Source of the DNA: Chitinophaga rhizophila
Lineage (GTDB): Bacteria > Bacteroidota > Bacteroidia > Chitinophagales > Chitinophagaceae
Assembly: GCF_019492185.1 (NCBI RefSeq)
Contig: NZ_JAICCF010000001.1
Coordinates: 124,001 to 188,000 of the forward strand
Direction of reading: 5' to 3'
DNA: 64,000 bases
Shown piece after piece: positions 25,879 through 35,996 of the stretch. Both the position numbers and the translations under genes were made by a program. Position 1 is the first letter of the stretch; every line of letters begins with the position of its first letter. The notes under the pieces are model-generated. The model searched no databases, had not been told where the DNA came from, and worked only from the letters and a program-made list of their open reading frames with translations.

Positions 25879-28173
25879 ATGAATCTGCATTCGTTTCCAG
25901 ATAGTCCATTTAAGATACAACTCAGTTTTTACCAGATAGCCGCGCAGCTTGAACAGCAGGCAGCAGGAGCAGCAGGAGAAACTGCGGATCGGGCCAAAGC
26001 ACTGCTGGCAGAGATAGCGCTACATCCGGAACTGATAGAGGGATTGACCACGCCGGACCAGATAGCAGCGAATGAAGACCTGATACACCGGCTGCTGGCA
26101 GACTACTTCCCTGCCAGCCTTACCATGAACGAAATAAAGGCCGTCAATCTGCCATATGTAGATCTTATCCTGAATCCAACACAGCGTTTTCAGAATATCA
26201 TGAAGGCCGCAGGACCGGATTTTTCATTTGCGATCAGGGATTTTGACGAGCACCAGTTCTATGTACTGAGCTGCTGTATCATCCTCAATGAGTTTTATGG
26301 GACGACCCTGGACTTTGGCAAGCCGTTTTTTTACGATATTCCTACTGCGGATGGTGTGATTAAACATTACCGCATTCTGTATAATGCAGATTTTCTGGAC
26401 ATCCTGCCAACGGGCAATACGCCGACACTAACACAGGAAGACATTGACCTGTTACTAAACAGCTATGACGATCTTGCGCTCTGGAAGGCCAAGTTTCCCA
26501 AAGAGAGCTGGATCCTGAAAGGATTTGCTATTATGACACTGTATGATGCCACAGTGGAAAATGCCGTGTCTATTTTTAAAGAAAAACTACTGGGTATCAA
26601 CACCGCAGGTTTTGAAGATAAGATACAGTCAATCTTCCGGTCCATTTACCGCATTCCCGATATAAAAGTAGGTTTCACATTGTATAACCCCGAAGATGAT
26701 CATTTCACCGCTGATCCTTTCGGGCTGCAACAGATGCATAGCTTTATTGTGCAGGGAAATAAGAGTGATGAAGCCCGCAAGTTGCTCTGTACCTATTCAT
26801 ATGGATGCGTTGTGAAAGAAAAACGGTACTTCGCCGTGTCTGATATGGAAGAATATCTGAAGCAGGATCCGCAGAACCGGTTAGGCAATTTCTTTTATAA
26901 GAAGGGTATCAGGAGTTTCATCCTGGCTCCGGTTGTTAAGAATGGTCACCTGCTGGGAGTGGTTGAGATGGTATCTATCCGCGCCAAAGAACTGAACAGC
27001 ATCAACGCCAATAAACTGGAGGTTGTTATGCCTTTCCTCACTGATACAGTAGAAAGATTGCTGGCAGAAATGCAGAATGAGCTCCAGGCGGTGATACAAA
27101 GTAAGTATACCTCCATACATGAAAGCGTATACTGGAAATTCAGAAAAGAGGCTGAACGGCTGATTGCACATCATCACGCCGGGAAGGAATATACTCCCCA
27201 CGAAATAGTATTCCGCGATGTATATCCGCTGTATGGACAGATTGATATCAAAGGCTCTTCGGAGGTACGGAACAACAGTGTGCAGGAAGACCTTTCCTTA
27301 CAGGTAAAGACACTTTCGCAGTTACTGAGTCAACTGGGCTCCTTTGAGGCTATACAGGAACAGTTGCGGCAGTACCTGTTTGAACTGTCTTTTCCATTAA
27401 AGGCCAGTACAGAGCAGCAGATTACCGCCTATCTGGTCAGTGAGATACATCCATTGTTACAACCGCACGCCGCTCATCCGGATGTGGCTGCCTACTTCGC
27501 CAACAATGACAGGGTCTATGGCAGTTTTCATCTGCAACGCAGAAAGTATGAGTCTACGATAGCTGCTATCAATGACAAGCTGACCGGCATTATTGACAAG
27601 GCACAGGTAACCGCGCAGCAAACTTTCCCGCATTACTTTGAAAGGTTCAAGACAGATGGCGTAGAGCACAATCTGTATATTGGTCATTCGATTGCCCCTA
27701 AACAGCCTTTTGACCTGCAAAAGTTACATACCCTGCGGCTATGGCAATTGCAGACATTGTGTAAGATGGAGATGGCCCATCATCAGTTGAAGCCACAGCT
27801 TCCTTTTGCACTGGAGGTGACCAGTCTTATACTGGTATACCATTCCACTATTTCCATCCGCTTCAGAATGGATGAGAAGAGATTTGATGTGGATGGCAGT
27901 TACAATGCACGATTTGAGATCGTAAAAAAACGGATCGATAAGGCATGTATTAAAGATACTAACGAGCGTATTACCCAGTCGGGGAAGATCACCATTGTCT
28001 ATTCCAACAACGCGGAAGAAGCAGAATACCTGGCGTACATCGGGCAACTGCAATTGCAGTCGCTGCTGGAGGGGGATATTGAGCAGTTTGAGGTAGAAGA
28101 TCTGCAGGGCGTGTCCGGACTGAGGGCGATCCGTATTAAAATTGTGCATGACGCAGGCATCCCCTCCTGCTGA
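25879..28173 (+). CDS. Large GAF-domain protein of unknown function
   Basis: 764 aa, no signal peptide or clear TM helix, so cytoplasmic. Residues about 250-400 form a GAF-like domain (FGLQQMHSFIVQG, CVVKEKRYFAVSDMEEYL, KKGIRSFILAPVVKNGHLLGVVEMVS). The N-terminal quarter is helical with a conserved-looking LNPTQRFQNIMKAAGPDFSF segment. The C-terminal half is mainly helical and contains no recognisable kinase, cyclase or DNA-binding motif. Similar long GAF proteins are widespread in Chitinophagaceae and Sphingobacteriales to my knowledge, with unknown function. The ATG at 25879 is preceded by a 87-bp gap. Confidence 0.75.
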   Translation: MNLHSFPDSPFKIQLSFYQIAAQLEQQAAGAAGETADRAKALLAEIALHPELIEGLTTPDQIAANEDLIHRLLADYFPASLTMNEIKAVNLPYVDLILNPTQRFQNIMKAAGPDFSFAIRDFDEHQFYVLSCCIILNEFYGTTLDFGKPFFYDIPTADGVIKHYRILYNADFLDILPTGNTPTLTQEDIDLLLNSYDDLALWKAKFPKESWILKGFAIMTLYDATVENAVSIFKEKLLGINTAGFEDKIQSIFRSIYRIPDIKVGFTLYNPEDDHFTADPFGLQQMHSFIVQGNKSDEARKLLCTYSYGCVVKEKRYFAVSDMEEYLKQDPQNRLGNFFYKKGIRSFILAPVVKNGHLLGVVEMVSIRAKELNSINANKLEVVMPFLTDTVERLLAEMQNELQAVIQSKYTSIHESVYWKFRKEAERLIAHHHAGKEYTPHEIVFRDVYPLYGQIDIKGSSEVRNNSVQEDLSLQVKTLSQLLSQLGSFEAIQEQLRQYLFELSFPLKASTEQQITAYLVSEIHPLLQPHAAHPDVAAYFANNDRVYGSFHLQRRKYESTIAAINDKLTGIIDKAQVTAQQTFPHYFERFKTDGVEHNLYIGHSIAPKQPFDLQKLHTLRLWQLQTLCKMEMAHHQLKPQLPFALEVTSLILVYHSTISIRFRMDEKRFDVDGSYNARFEIVKKRIDKACIKDTNERITQSGKITIVYSNNAEEAEYLAYIGQLQLQSLLEGDIEQFEVEDLQGVSGLRAIRIKIVHDAGIPSC

Positions 28174-28210
28174 CATGCAGCTGGGGCATTACTAGCAGGC
28201 CAAGAAATGG

Positions 28211-28321
28211 TAATTGTCCTATGAAAGGACATTACACCCGCAACCGTGGCATTGATTACCGTGAACCGATGGTAGTACATCCGCCAGATGCAGGGGCAAC
28301 GCCCTGACAATAGGACAATTA
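28211..28321. mobile_element. MITE-like element or structured RNA with 12-bp terminal inverted repeats
   Basis: TAATTGTCCTAT (28211-28222) and ATAGGACAATTA (28310-28321) are exact reverse complements enclosing 87 bp, in the gap between two convergent genes. The left end can also fold with 28226-28235 as a local 10-bp hairpin with one bulged T (loop ATGAA), so two mutually exclusive structures exist. CAGGG/CCCTG near the right end gives another small hairpin. A 28-codon frame (28221-28307) is enclosed. No clear target-site duplication is visible. Confidence 0.5.
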
Positions 28322-28345
28322 AATGAATGGAGAGGGCCGTTTATA

Positions 28346-29572
28346 CTAGCGGGTGAATTTCTCCCACCCCTGTATAGACGGACGGTTACAGGTCATGGCC
28401 TGGGTACCGTTTTCGCTGGAAACATATGCTCCGTTACTACCACGGAGCGAGAATGTGCCGTCACCATTGTCTACCCAGTCAAATTTCTCCCAGTCCTGGA
28501 TAGTGGTACGGCTACAGGTCATGGCCTGGGTGCCGTTTTCTGATGATACATATTTGCCTTGACTACGCAGTGCTATTTTACCGCCGCCGGCATCTACTAC
28601 GGTGAACTGTTCCCACCCCTGTGCAGTAGTACGGCTGCAGGTCATGGCCTGTGCCCCGTTTTCACCACTGACAAAAGCGCCGTTACTACCCCGCATGGTG
28701 ATAGTAGATCCGATTGGAGCGGAGCCGGTAGTTTCCGTAATACGGTACACCCTTACATAGTCTACCAGCATAGACGCCGGCAGTGCGTTATCGTTGATGG
28801 TATTGCCTGGCAGGTTGCCTCCAACTGCTACGTTCAGCAGGATAAAGAACGGGCGGTGGAACTCTTCGGTACCATTCACGTTGTTGAGGATATTCGCTTC
28901 ATGGTACTGTACGCCGTCTACATACCAGCGGATGGCAGCCGCATCCCACTCCACTGCATAAATGTGGTAATCGGTCGGCGTAGTCGTAGTGTTACCGCCG
29001 TAATAGGAGTAAGAAGTGTTAAACCAGTGGATAGTACCCAGGATGCTATTGCCGGTGTTAACATGCTCCATAATGTCTATCTCGCCGCAGGCAGGCCAGC
29101 CGGCACCGGTACTGATACTGTTACCCAGCATCCAGAACGCAGGCCAGAGTCCCTGAATTGCCGGCAGTTTGATACGGGCCTCTATACGGCCGTAGGTGGT
29201 CGAGAACTTACCGCCGTTGGTATTAATACGGCCGGAGGTGTAGGGCTGTCCGCTGACCGTCTGCTTACGGGCAGTAATGACCAGGTTACCATTACTGACA
29301 GCAACATTCTGCGACTGGTAATACTGTTTTTCATTGTTTACACCAAGGTTGCCATTTTCATACTGCCATTTACTGGTATTGAGGCTGGTGCCATCAAATT
29401 CGTCAGACCATATCAGCTGATAAGACCTGGCAGCAGCCTGTACTGCGCCAACAGTTTTGTCATCTGCCGACAACCTGGGTGACTGGTCTGGTTTGCTTTC
29501 TTTTGTACAGGAGGTAACAGCAGCGGTGAGCAGCAGCATGCTCACAAACGTGGAAAAGGTTTGTTTCTTCAT
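28346..29572 (-). CDS. GH16 endo-beta-glucanase lipoprotein with C-terminal beta-trefoil-like repeats
   Basis: 408 aa. SPII signal, lipobox TSC with Cys22. GH16 domain about 55-285: WSDEFDGTSLNTSKW, GRINTNGGKFSTTYGRIEARIKLP, and the catalytic GEIDIMEH (ExDxxE, near residue 162). This is the laminarinase/beta-1,3(4)-glucanase branch by overall look. Residues about 290-408 are three near-identical units of about 41 aa with GSNGAYVSSENGTQAMTC and WEKF, a fascin/beta-trefoil-like carbohydrate-binding module. It would be surface-bound and cut beta-glucan. A 7-bp hairpin (29600-29606 with 29615-29621) lies in its leader. Next to, and divergent from, the propeller regulator. Confidence 0.93.
   Translation of the reverse strand: MKKQTFSTFVSMLLLTAAVTSCTKESKPDQSPRLSADDKTVGAVQAAARSYQLIWSDEFDGTSLNTSKWQYENGNLGVNNEKQYYQSQNVAVSNGNLVITARKQTVSGQPYTSGRINTNGGKFSTTYGRIEARIKLPAIQGLWPAFWMLGNSISTGAGWPACGEIDIMEHVNTGNSILGTIHWFNTSYSYYGGNTTTTPTDYHIYAVEWDAAAIRWYVDGVQYHEANILNNVNGTEEFHRPFFILLNVAVGGNLPGNTINDNALPASMLVDYVRVYRITETTGSAPIGSTITMRGSNGAFVSGENGAQAMTCSRTTAQGWEQFTVVDAGGGKIALRSQGKYVSSENGTQAMTCSRTTIQDWEKFDWVDNGDGTFSLRGSNGAYVSSENGTQAMTCNRPSIQGWEKFTR
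28350..28700 (-). repeat. Three tandem approximately 125-bp coding repeats in the GH16 C-terminus
   Basis: The sequence CAGGTCATGGCCTG recurs at 28389, 28516 and 28636, each followed by a CCGTTTTC block. The repeats code for the SENGTQAMTC units and differ by few bases, pointing to recent tandem duplication. Confidence 0.8.
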
Positions 29573-29798
29573 AACTAAGTAATTCCGGGTTTCGTGGAAT
29601 CCGCGTATGTCATAACGCGGAAAGAAAGGTTTATTTGACTCCGGACAAAGGTGCAGTTAATTTCTATCCAACATCATTTCGGGGGTACGTCTAATCTACT
29701 ACAACAACAAGATAGTTCACTGATAATCAATAAAGATTGTTTACGTCAGCATTACTTCCCGCCGGATTATTGTTATTTTTAGAGAAACGTTATGAGAA

Positions 29799-32693
29799 AT
29801 GAACAAGCTGTCGCTGCTTGTGCTGTCTATCCTATGGACAACAATTATCCACGCACAACAAATCATCGGTTTGCCACCGATTGTGAACTATACCCGCCAG
29901 CAATATCCGGGTGGCGGTCAGACATGGGACCTGGATATGGACAAAAACGGCATGCTCTATTTTGCCAATAACGAAGGACTGATGACCTTCAATGGTCATT
30001 CCTGGAATCTACTGCCCGTACCTAACCATACCCGTTTACGTGCCGTTAAAACAGACAGGGATGGACGTATCTATGTAGGTGCGCAGGATGACTTCGGGTA
30101 TTACCTGGCAGATGCCGACGGCGTACTGCGATATACCTCGCTGAAACCGGCAGTAAAGAATGACAAAGACCAGTTTGCAGATATCTGGGATATCGTTATG
30201 TATGAGAACGGGATCTTTTTCAGAAGTACCAACAAGATCTTCTATTATGACCGGGAGAAAATTCAGGTATACCCCGCCCGCTCCGAATGGCTGGCATTGT
30301 TTCAGGCCGGCGGGAAACTGTTTGCACAGGACAGGTCAACCGGATTGCTGCAGTTCAAAAACGGCAGCTGGGAGCTGAGCTGTAAAACTATTGCCGACGA
30401 AGAGATGCTGGTAAGGGGATTGACAGATGGCGGTGGCGATACTGTACTGATATACACCCTGAAACATGGGATCTTCCAATTGCATGAAGGGCAGCTGACG
30501 CCGCTGCGCACAGCAGCAGATAACCTCTTCCGGGAGAAGCAGATCTATTGTGCAAAGATCTGGGGCGACCGGCAACTGCTGATCGGCACCTCTTATGGAG
30601 GCTGTTATATTGTAGACCGGATAACAGGACACGTCATTCAGCGATTTACCATAGAAGAAGGGTTACAGCATAACAGTGTGCTGGAGATCTTTACAGACCG
30701 TGCCAGAAACATCTGGCTGACACTGGACAATGGTATTGATATGGTGAGGTATAATACGGCCGTTAAACAGATATTACCCGACGGCAAACGGTATCTGACA
30801 TCTTATGCCGCCACCGTCTTCCGGAACCAGTTGTATATCGGCACATCAGATGGTGTATATAGCACTCCGGTAGATACCCGGCAGGATCTCAGCTTTCAGG
30901 AGGGACGATTCCGGCGGGTGGCAAAAACACAAGGCCAGGTATGGAACCTCAGCCAGATAGGATCGCACCTGCTGATGGGACATCATGAAGGCGCTTTTGA
31001 GATCAGGAACGACCAGGCCATTCCATTATCCGGCCGTAGCGGGTGCTGGTTGTTCCAGCCCTTCTCACCTTATATACTGGCGGGTGGTTATACGGGGCTG
31101 CAGCTGATCCACCAGGATGGTCAGGCGCTGAAAGGTGCTGACCGGGTCAGGGGACTGTTTGAATCCCTTCGTTTTCTGACAGTAGACGACGATGGCATTG
31201 TATGGGCCTCGCATCCTTACCGGGGCGTATTCAGGATGCAGGTAGCCGGCGACACCCTGTTACAATATACCCTTTACACCAGTAAAGACGGTTTACCTGC
31301 GGATAATAACAATTTTGTCTTCAGGATACGGAAAAAGACCCTGATAGCTACACAGCAGGGCGTATATGAATACGATGCAGCAAAGAACAGGTTTGTACCA
31401 TCGGCCTGGTTATACCCCGTACTCAAGGATATCCCTTTGCAGCAGCTGGCAGAAGATGCCTCCGGCAATATCTGGTTTGTGTCAGACAAGGTGCCGGGCG
31501 TGATTGACTTTCACAAGCCCCGACCCGGACATGCTTTCAGTGTGGTGTACTTCCCTGAGTTAAAGGGGCAGGTAGTCAGCGGGTTTGAGTTTGTATACCC
31601 TTATAACGACGAGAACATTTTCGTCGGCGCAGAAAAAGGGATGTACCACATCAATTACCGGCACTACCGTCATGCACGGGATCTGCCGGTGGTATTGATT
31701 GGTCAGGTCAGCGCACATGGGAAAAGGGATAGTTTGTTGTTCGGCGGGTACCATCCTCCGGGCCATCCTTCTTTTAAATCCATGCCGCATGCCTATTCCG
31801 GATTTCACTTTGAATATGCCTCGCCGGTATATAGTCAGGGTAATACCATCGAATACAGTTACCGGCTGGCAGGTTTTGACCAGGAATGGAGTGAATGGTC
31901 GGCGAAGACAGAGAAAGACTATACTAACCTGCCCTATGGTTATTACAGCTTCTCTGTCAGGGCTAAAGATAATTTAGGGAACATCTCTGCTCCGGCAGTA
32001 TATGCTTTCAGGATATTGCCCGCCTGGTATCAGACGGCAGCAGCAAAGAGCCTATATGTAATGACGGCGCTGGCCTTGCTGTTGTGGGGCTACATTTACC
32101 AGAAGAAGCAATTCATCCGCCAGCGAAAACGGTATCAGCAGAAGCAGGAGCAGCTGATATTACGCCATAAGTATGAAAAGGAGCAGCGGGAGAAAGAACT
32201 GATCCGGCTGCAGAATGAAAAGCTGACCGCAGAAGTGCGGTTTAAGAACAAAGAGCTGGCCTCTGCAACGATGTATCTGCTGCACCGGGGGAAGGTATTG
32301 TCCAATATCAAGGAAGAGCTGCTGGCGGCTGTTAAGAAGCTGGAGCCGCCGGCAGGCGCGTTTAAAAAAGTACTACGGTTGTTTGAAGAAGCCGAGAATA
32401 ACGAAGAAGACTGGGAGCAGTTTTCAAAGCATTTTGACGAAGTACACAACAATTTCCTGTTTACTTTAAAGCGGCGTTACCCGGAGCTGAGTACCACAGA
32501 TCTGAAATTGTGCGCCTATCTTCGTATCAACCTGACAACCAAAGAGATCGCACAATCCCTGGGTATCTCGGTACGGGGAGTAGAAACCAGCAGATACCGG
32601 TTAAGGAAGAAGCTGGATCTGGCGGCAGAAACGAGCCTGTACGACTTCCTGCTGGCAGTAGCCGATCCTAATGCAAATCCAATACAGCATTGA
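29799..32693 (+). CDS. Membrane regulator: beta-propeller sensor, Y_Y_Y domain, TM helix, LuxR-type HTH
   Basis: 964 aa. Signal peptide 1-19 (HAQ). Residues about 25-650 are two-component-regulator propeller repeats (DLDMDKNGMLYFANNEGLMTFNG, DRARNIWLTLDNGIDMVRYN, DASGNIWFVSDK). About 664-735 is a Y_Y_Y domain (IEYSYRLAGFDQEWSEWS, YTNLPYGYYSFSVRAKDNLGN). A TM helix at about 745-765 leads to a cytoplasmic coiled coil and a LuxR-type HTH at about 895-950 (DLKLCAYLRINLTTKEIAQSLGISVRGVE). Unlike hybrid two-component systems it has no kinase or receiver; it resembles known one-component regulators of this build in Bacteroidota. It lies between two GH16 genes, so periplasmic beta-glucan oligosaccharides are the likely signal. 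Confidence 0.9.
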   Translation: MNKLSLLVLSILWTTIIHAQQIIGLPPIVNYTRQQYPGGGQTWDLDMDKNGMLYFANNEGLMTFNGHSWNLLPVPNHTRLRAVKTDRDGRIYVGAQDDFGYYLADADGVLRYTSLKPAVKNDKDQFADIWDIVMYENGIFFRSTNKIFYYDREKIQVYPARSEWLALFQAGGKLFAQDRSTGLLQFKNGSWELSCKTIADEEMLVRGLTDGGGDTVLIYTLKHGIFQLHEGQLTPLRTAADNLFREKQIYCAKIWGDRQLLIGTSYGGCYIVDRITGHVIQRFTIEEGLQHNSVLEIFTDRARNIWLTLDNGIDMVRYNTAVKQILPDGKRYLTSYAATVFRNQLYIGTSDGVYSTPVDTRQDLSFQEGRFRRVAKTQGQVWNLSQIGSHLLMGHHEGAFEIRNDQAIPLSGRSGCWLFQPFSPYILAGGYTGLQLIHQDGQALKGADRVRGLFESLRFLTVDDDGIVWASHPYRGVFRMQVAGDTLLQYTLYTSKDGLPADNNNFVFRIRKKTLIATQQGVYEYDAAKNRFVPSAWLYPVLKDIPLQQLAEDASGNIWFVSDKVPGVIDFHKPRPGHAFSVVYFPELKGQVVSGFEFVYPYNDENIFVGAEKGMYHINYRHYRHARDLPVVLIGQVSAHGKRDSLLFGGYHPPGHPSFKSMPHAYSGFHFEYASPVYSQGNTIEYSYRLAGFDQEWSEWSAKTEKDYTNLPYGYYSFSVRAKDNLGNISAPAVYAFRILPAWYQTAAAKSLYVMTALALLLWGYIYQKKQFIRQRKRYQQKQEQLILRHKYEKEQREKELIRLQNEKLTAEVRFKNKELASATMYLLHRGKVLSNIKEELLAAVKKLEPPAGAFKKVLRLFEEAENNEEDWEQFSKHFDEVHNNFLFTLKRRYPELSTTDLKLCAYLRINLTTKEIAQSLGISVRGVETSRYRLRKKLDLAAETSLYDFLLAVADPNANPIQH

Positions 32694-32819
32694 GTTTCGA
32701 CGCACAAATATTCTGCCCGAAAAACGGTGTATTGACACTGGATCGCAGTCAATTTACGGAACTTTGTGTATCCTGAAAATCTTAAAATATCACGTTCACG
32801 TTATCTTAAAATTAACCAC

Positions 32820-35800
32820 ATGAAGAGCCGGTTTTACACATTAAACATGGTGAAAAGGAGCGTTGTACTTGCAGCAATGCTTTGTCTTTCACTGTTTACA
32901 TTTTCCACTTATGCCCAGCGGCAGCTTGTCTGGGAAGAAAACTTCACTACTGCCACCCTTAATCCGCAGACCTGGGCCTATGAGACAGGCGACGGCTGTA
33001 ACAAGGGCAATTGCGGCTGGGGAAATGCGGAGCTGGAATACTATACCAACCGCACCGAAAACGTCAGAATTGAGAACGGCCGCCTGATCATTGAAGCCCG
33101 GCGGGAGGATATGGGAGGTAAGCCTTTCACATCCGGCCGTATCAAAACAGCCGGCAGGGTTACCTTCCGTTATGGGGCACTGGAGGCGCGCATTAAAGTG
33201 CCGAAGGTAGGTAATGGCTTATGGCCCGCCTTCTGGTTACTCGGAGCTACTGGCGGTACCTGGCCGCATAACGGTGAGGTAGACATCCTTGAGATGGGAT
33301 TTGCCGGTGCCATTGCCGCCGGAAAGGCGAATAACACCGTGAGTGCAGCTACACACTGGTGGACTGAAAATCCAGGCGGTTATACCGGCCATGCCACCTA
33401 TGCCAAGGATACCGTAGCAAATGGCGTAGACCTCAGCGACGACTATCACTTGTATAAGCTGGAGTGGGATCCGCAGTACCTGACCATCTTCCTGGATAAC
33501 AGTCCGTATTACCGGATTGCCATTAACGGCGGCAATGGATTTGAAGCCTTCCACCAGCCGTTCTATATCTTGCTGAATCTTGCGGTAGGCGGTAACTACC
33601 CCGGCATACATTCACCCGCCGGAGTAACCGCTCCCCTGCCCGGCCGTATGGAGATTGACTACCTGCGGTTGTACCAGGACCGCAGACAGGGAGAAGAACT
33701 GATACTGGCAACAAACAATGCGCCCGAAGGTAATTACGGCGTTTTTACAGACAATGCAGCCATTACCAATAAGGTTGTCTTCGGACAAGGCGCTAACCTG
33801 TATCTCTGGAATAACATTACTAACATCACCTCCCCTGCACCCACTCCGTTTGAAGGTAGCAATGTATGGGCATTCCGTGCCAATGCCGGCGTATGGTATG
33901 GTCTGGGTGTAGCGAATGATGTAGTAAACCTGAGTAACTATGCCGGCGGCAGTCTGAAGTTCCATATGAAAACCATTTCTACTGCCCCATTTAAGATTGG
34001 AATAGCAGCCGACGGAGCAGAAGGCTGGGTGAACTTCACCGGTAGCAATGAATACGGCCTGGTCAGAGACGGCCAATGGCATGAAGTAACAATACCGGTA
34101 AGTGCATTCGGCACGCTGGATCTGTTGCAGATCACACAGCTGTTTATGTTCTCAGGCGATGCGCCAGGAGCAGCGGCAGACTTCTACTTTGACAACATCT
34201 ATTATACAGGCGGCGTATCGGCAAATCCGGCACCAACTGTAGCGATTACCAATATTGCTAATGAAACGGTGTATACAACGCCCGCATCTGTCGCTATACA
34301 GACGAACGCAAGCGATCCTAACGGCAGCATCAGCAAGGTCGATTTTTATAATGGCACGTACTACCTGGGGACCAGTACAACAGCGCCGTTTAATTATACG
34401 TGGCAGCCAGCGGCACAAGGTATATATCAGCTGGTAGCAAAGGCAACAGACAATCAGCAAAAGACGACAACCTCCAAACCTGTGACTATACTGGTAGCAG
34501 CACCGGGTAATACACCGCCTCAGATCAGTATTACATCACCCACAACAGCTACACCTTACCGTACACCAGCCAAGGTAGTGATCAATACAAACGTCTCTGA
34601 CAATGGACTGATTTACAAAGTGGAGTTTTACAATGGCAGCACCCTTTTAGGTACGGTTAGCAAACCACCATATACTTATACATGGGAGAATGTGCCACAG
34701 GGAACTTACACGATCACTGCAAAAGCCACGGATAATGGTAAGCTGAGTACCACATCGCCCCCCGTAACCATCACCGTAAGAGACAATAAGATTCTCGCTA
34801 ACAGGTATGGTATTTATAGTGAAGATCCCGGTATAACCGAAAGGCTGACTTATGGACTGGACGCCAATCTGTACGTATGGAATAATCTGTCGGCCGTTAG
34901 TGGAGCAGCTCCTTACGAGGGTACGGAGGTGATGGCTTTTACAGCAGCTGGTGGCAGCTGGTTTGGTGCAGGAGTGGCAAATGACATACGCGACCTGAGT
35001 CACTATCGTAATGGATTCCTGAAGTTTCAGTTTAAAACCACTTACCAGGGACAGTTCAGGTTTACTATAATCTCACAGAGCGGAGAGCAGGCAATTAACT
35101 TTGCTCCTGGTGAGCAGAAGCTCGGGCTGATCAGAGACGGGCAATGGCATGAAGTAAGTATACCTGTGAGTTCGCTGACAGGCATAGACCTGACCAGGAT
35201 CACACAGGCCTTCACTTTCTCCGGAGATGCTCCAGCGGCAGCAGCCAGCTTCTATATCGACAACATCTACTACGTTACCCCGGATACCACCAGCGTACAG
35301 ACTAACCTGGCGCTGAACAAACCAGTGGTGACCACCTCTTATGAAAACATTTCGTTTGAAGGGAAGTATGCAGTAGATGGCAATATCAATACACGCTGGT
35401 CCAGTGTCTTTGGCGATCCGCAGTCTATTACGGTAGATCTGGGCGCAGATTACAATATCAATAGGGTGAAGATTACCTGGGAGGCAGCAGCAGGAAAAGA
35501 CTACGCCATCCAGGTATCCAATGATGGAGCTACCTGGACAGCGCTGCGGACGGTAACCAACAACAGTACATTAGTGAATGATTTCACCGGATTGTCAGGA
35601 CATGGCCGTTATCTCCGGATTTACGGTACTGCCAGGACGACGGTATATGGCTATTCGATCTTTGAACTGGAAGCATATGGCAGCCTACGTAGCAGCAGTA
35701 GTATGTTAAGCAGTCCATCGACATCAAGGGTATCAGCAAATAACAGCTGGGAAGCATGGGTTTATCCGAATCCTGTGGTAGATGACAGGATTCAGATACG

Positions 35801-35996
35801 CAGCAATGAGGCTATCCGCCAGCTACGGATAGTAGATCTCAACGGGCGTACCTGGTCTATGCAGCAATTATCTCAGGAGGGTAAGGTATCATCTACATAC
35901 AGTGCAGATGTAAGTCGCTTACCGGCAGGAATTTACTTCATTCAATTACAAAATAGCACACAGCAGCAATTGATACTGAAGTTTGTTAAGCAATAA
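32820..35996 (+). CDS. Multidomain GH16 beta-glucanase with binding modules and T9SS type A tail
   Basis: 1058 aa from the ATG at 32820; the frame is open upstream to a GTG at 32766 but that gives no signal sequence at the N-terminus. Signal peptide ends STYAQ. GH16 about 30-285 with catalytic NGEVDILEMG (ExDxxE near 152). Then a galactose-binding-like module (about 292-465), two Ig-like domains (about 470-560 and 564-655), a second copy of the first module (about 657-825; both contain ANLYxWNN and QWHEVxIPVS), an F5/8 type C domain (827-955) and a C-terminal sorting domain (YPNPVVDD ... AGIYFIQL ... FVKQ). Secreted by T9SS and attached to the surface. Transcribed after the propeller regulator with a 126-bp gap. 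Confidence 0.92.
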   Translation: MKSRFYTLNMVKRSVVLAAMLCLSLFTFSTYAQRQLVWEENFTTATLNPQTWAYETGDGCNKGNCGWGNAELEYYTNRTENVRIENGRLIIEARREDMGGKPFTSGRIKTAGRVTFRYGALEARIKVPKVGNGLWPAFWLLGATGGTWPHNGEVDILEMGFAGAIAAGKANNTVSAATHWWTENPGGYTGHATYAKDTVANGVDLSDDYHLYKLEWDPQYLTIFLDNSPYYRIAINGGNGFEAFHQPFYILLNLAVGGNYPGIHSPAGVTAPLPGRMEIDYLRLYQDRRQGEELILATNNAPEGNYGVFTDNAAITNKVVFGQGANLYLWNNITNITSPAPTPFEGSNVWAFRANAGVWYGLGVANDVVNLSNYAGGSLKFHMKTISTAPFKIGIAADGAEGWVNFTGSNEYGLVRDGQWHEVTIPVSAFGTLDLLQITQLFMFSGDAPGAAADFYFDNIYYTGGVSANPAPTVAITNIANETVYTTPASVAIQTNASDPNGSISKVDFYNGTYYLGTSTTAPFNYTWQPAAQGIYQLVAKATDNQQKTTTSKPVTILVAAPGNTPPQISITSPTTATPYRTPAKVVINTNVSDNGLIYKVEFYNGSTLLGTVSKPPYTYTWENVPQGTYTITAKATDNGKLSTTSPPVTITVRDNKILANRYGIYSEDPGITERLTYGLDANLYVWNNLSAVSGAAPYEGTEVMAFTAAGGSWFGAGVANDIRDLSHYRNGFLKFQFKTTYQGQFRFTIISQSGEQAINFAPGEQKLGLIRDGQWHEVSIPVSSLTGIDLTRITQAFTFSGDAPAAAASFYIDNIYYVTPDTTSVQTNLALNKPVVTTSYENISFEGKYAVDGNINTRWSSVFGDPQSITVDLGADYNINRVKITWEAAAGKDYAIQVSNDGATWTALRTVTNNSTLVNDFTGLSGHGRYLRIYGTARTTVYGYSIFELEAYGSLRSSSSMLSSPSTSRVSANNSWEAWVYPNPVVDDRIQIRSNEAIRQLRIVDLNGRTWSMQQLSQEGKVSSTYSADVSRLPAGIYFIQLQNSTQQQLILKFVKQ

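Noticed and set aside
33612..34082. Long antisense frames opposite the GH16, SusC and Calx-beta genes
   Set aside because: They lie wholly within well-supported genes, have low-complexity or Cys-rich shadow translations and no promoters; overlapping coding is not supported.
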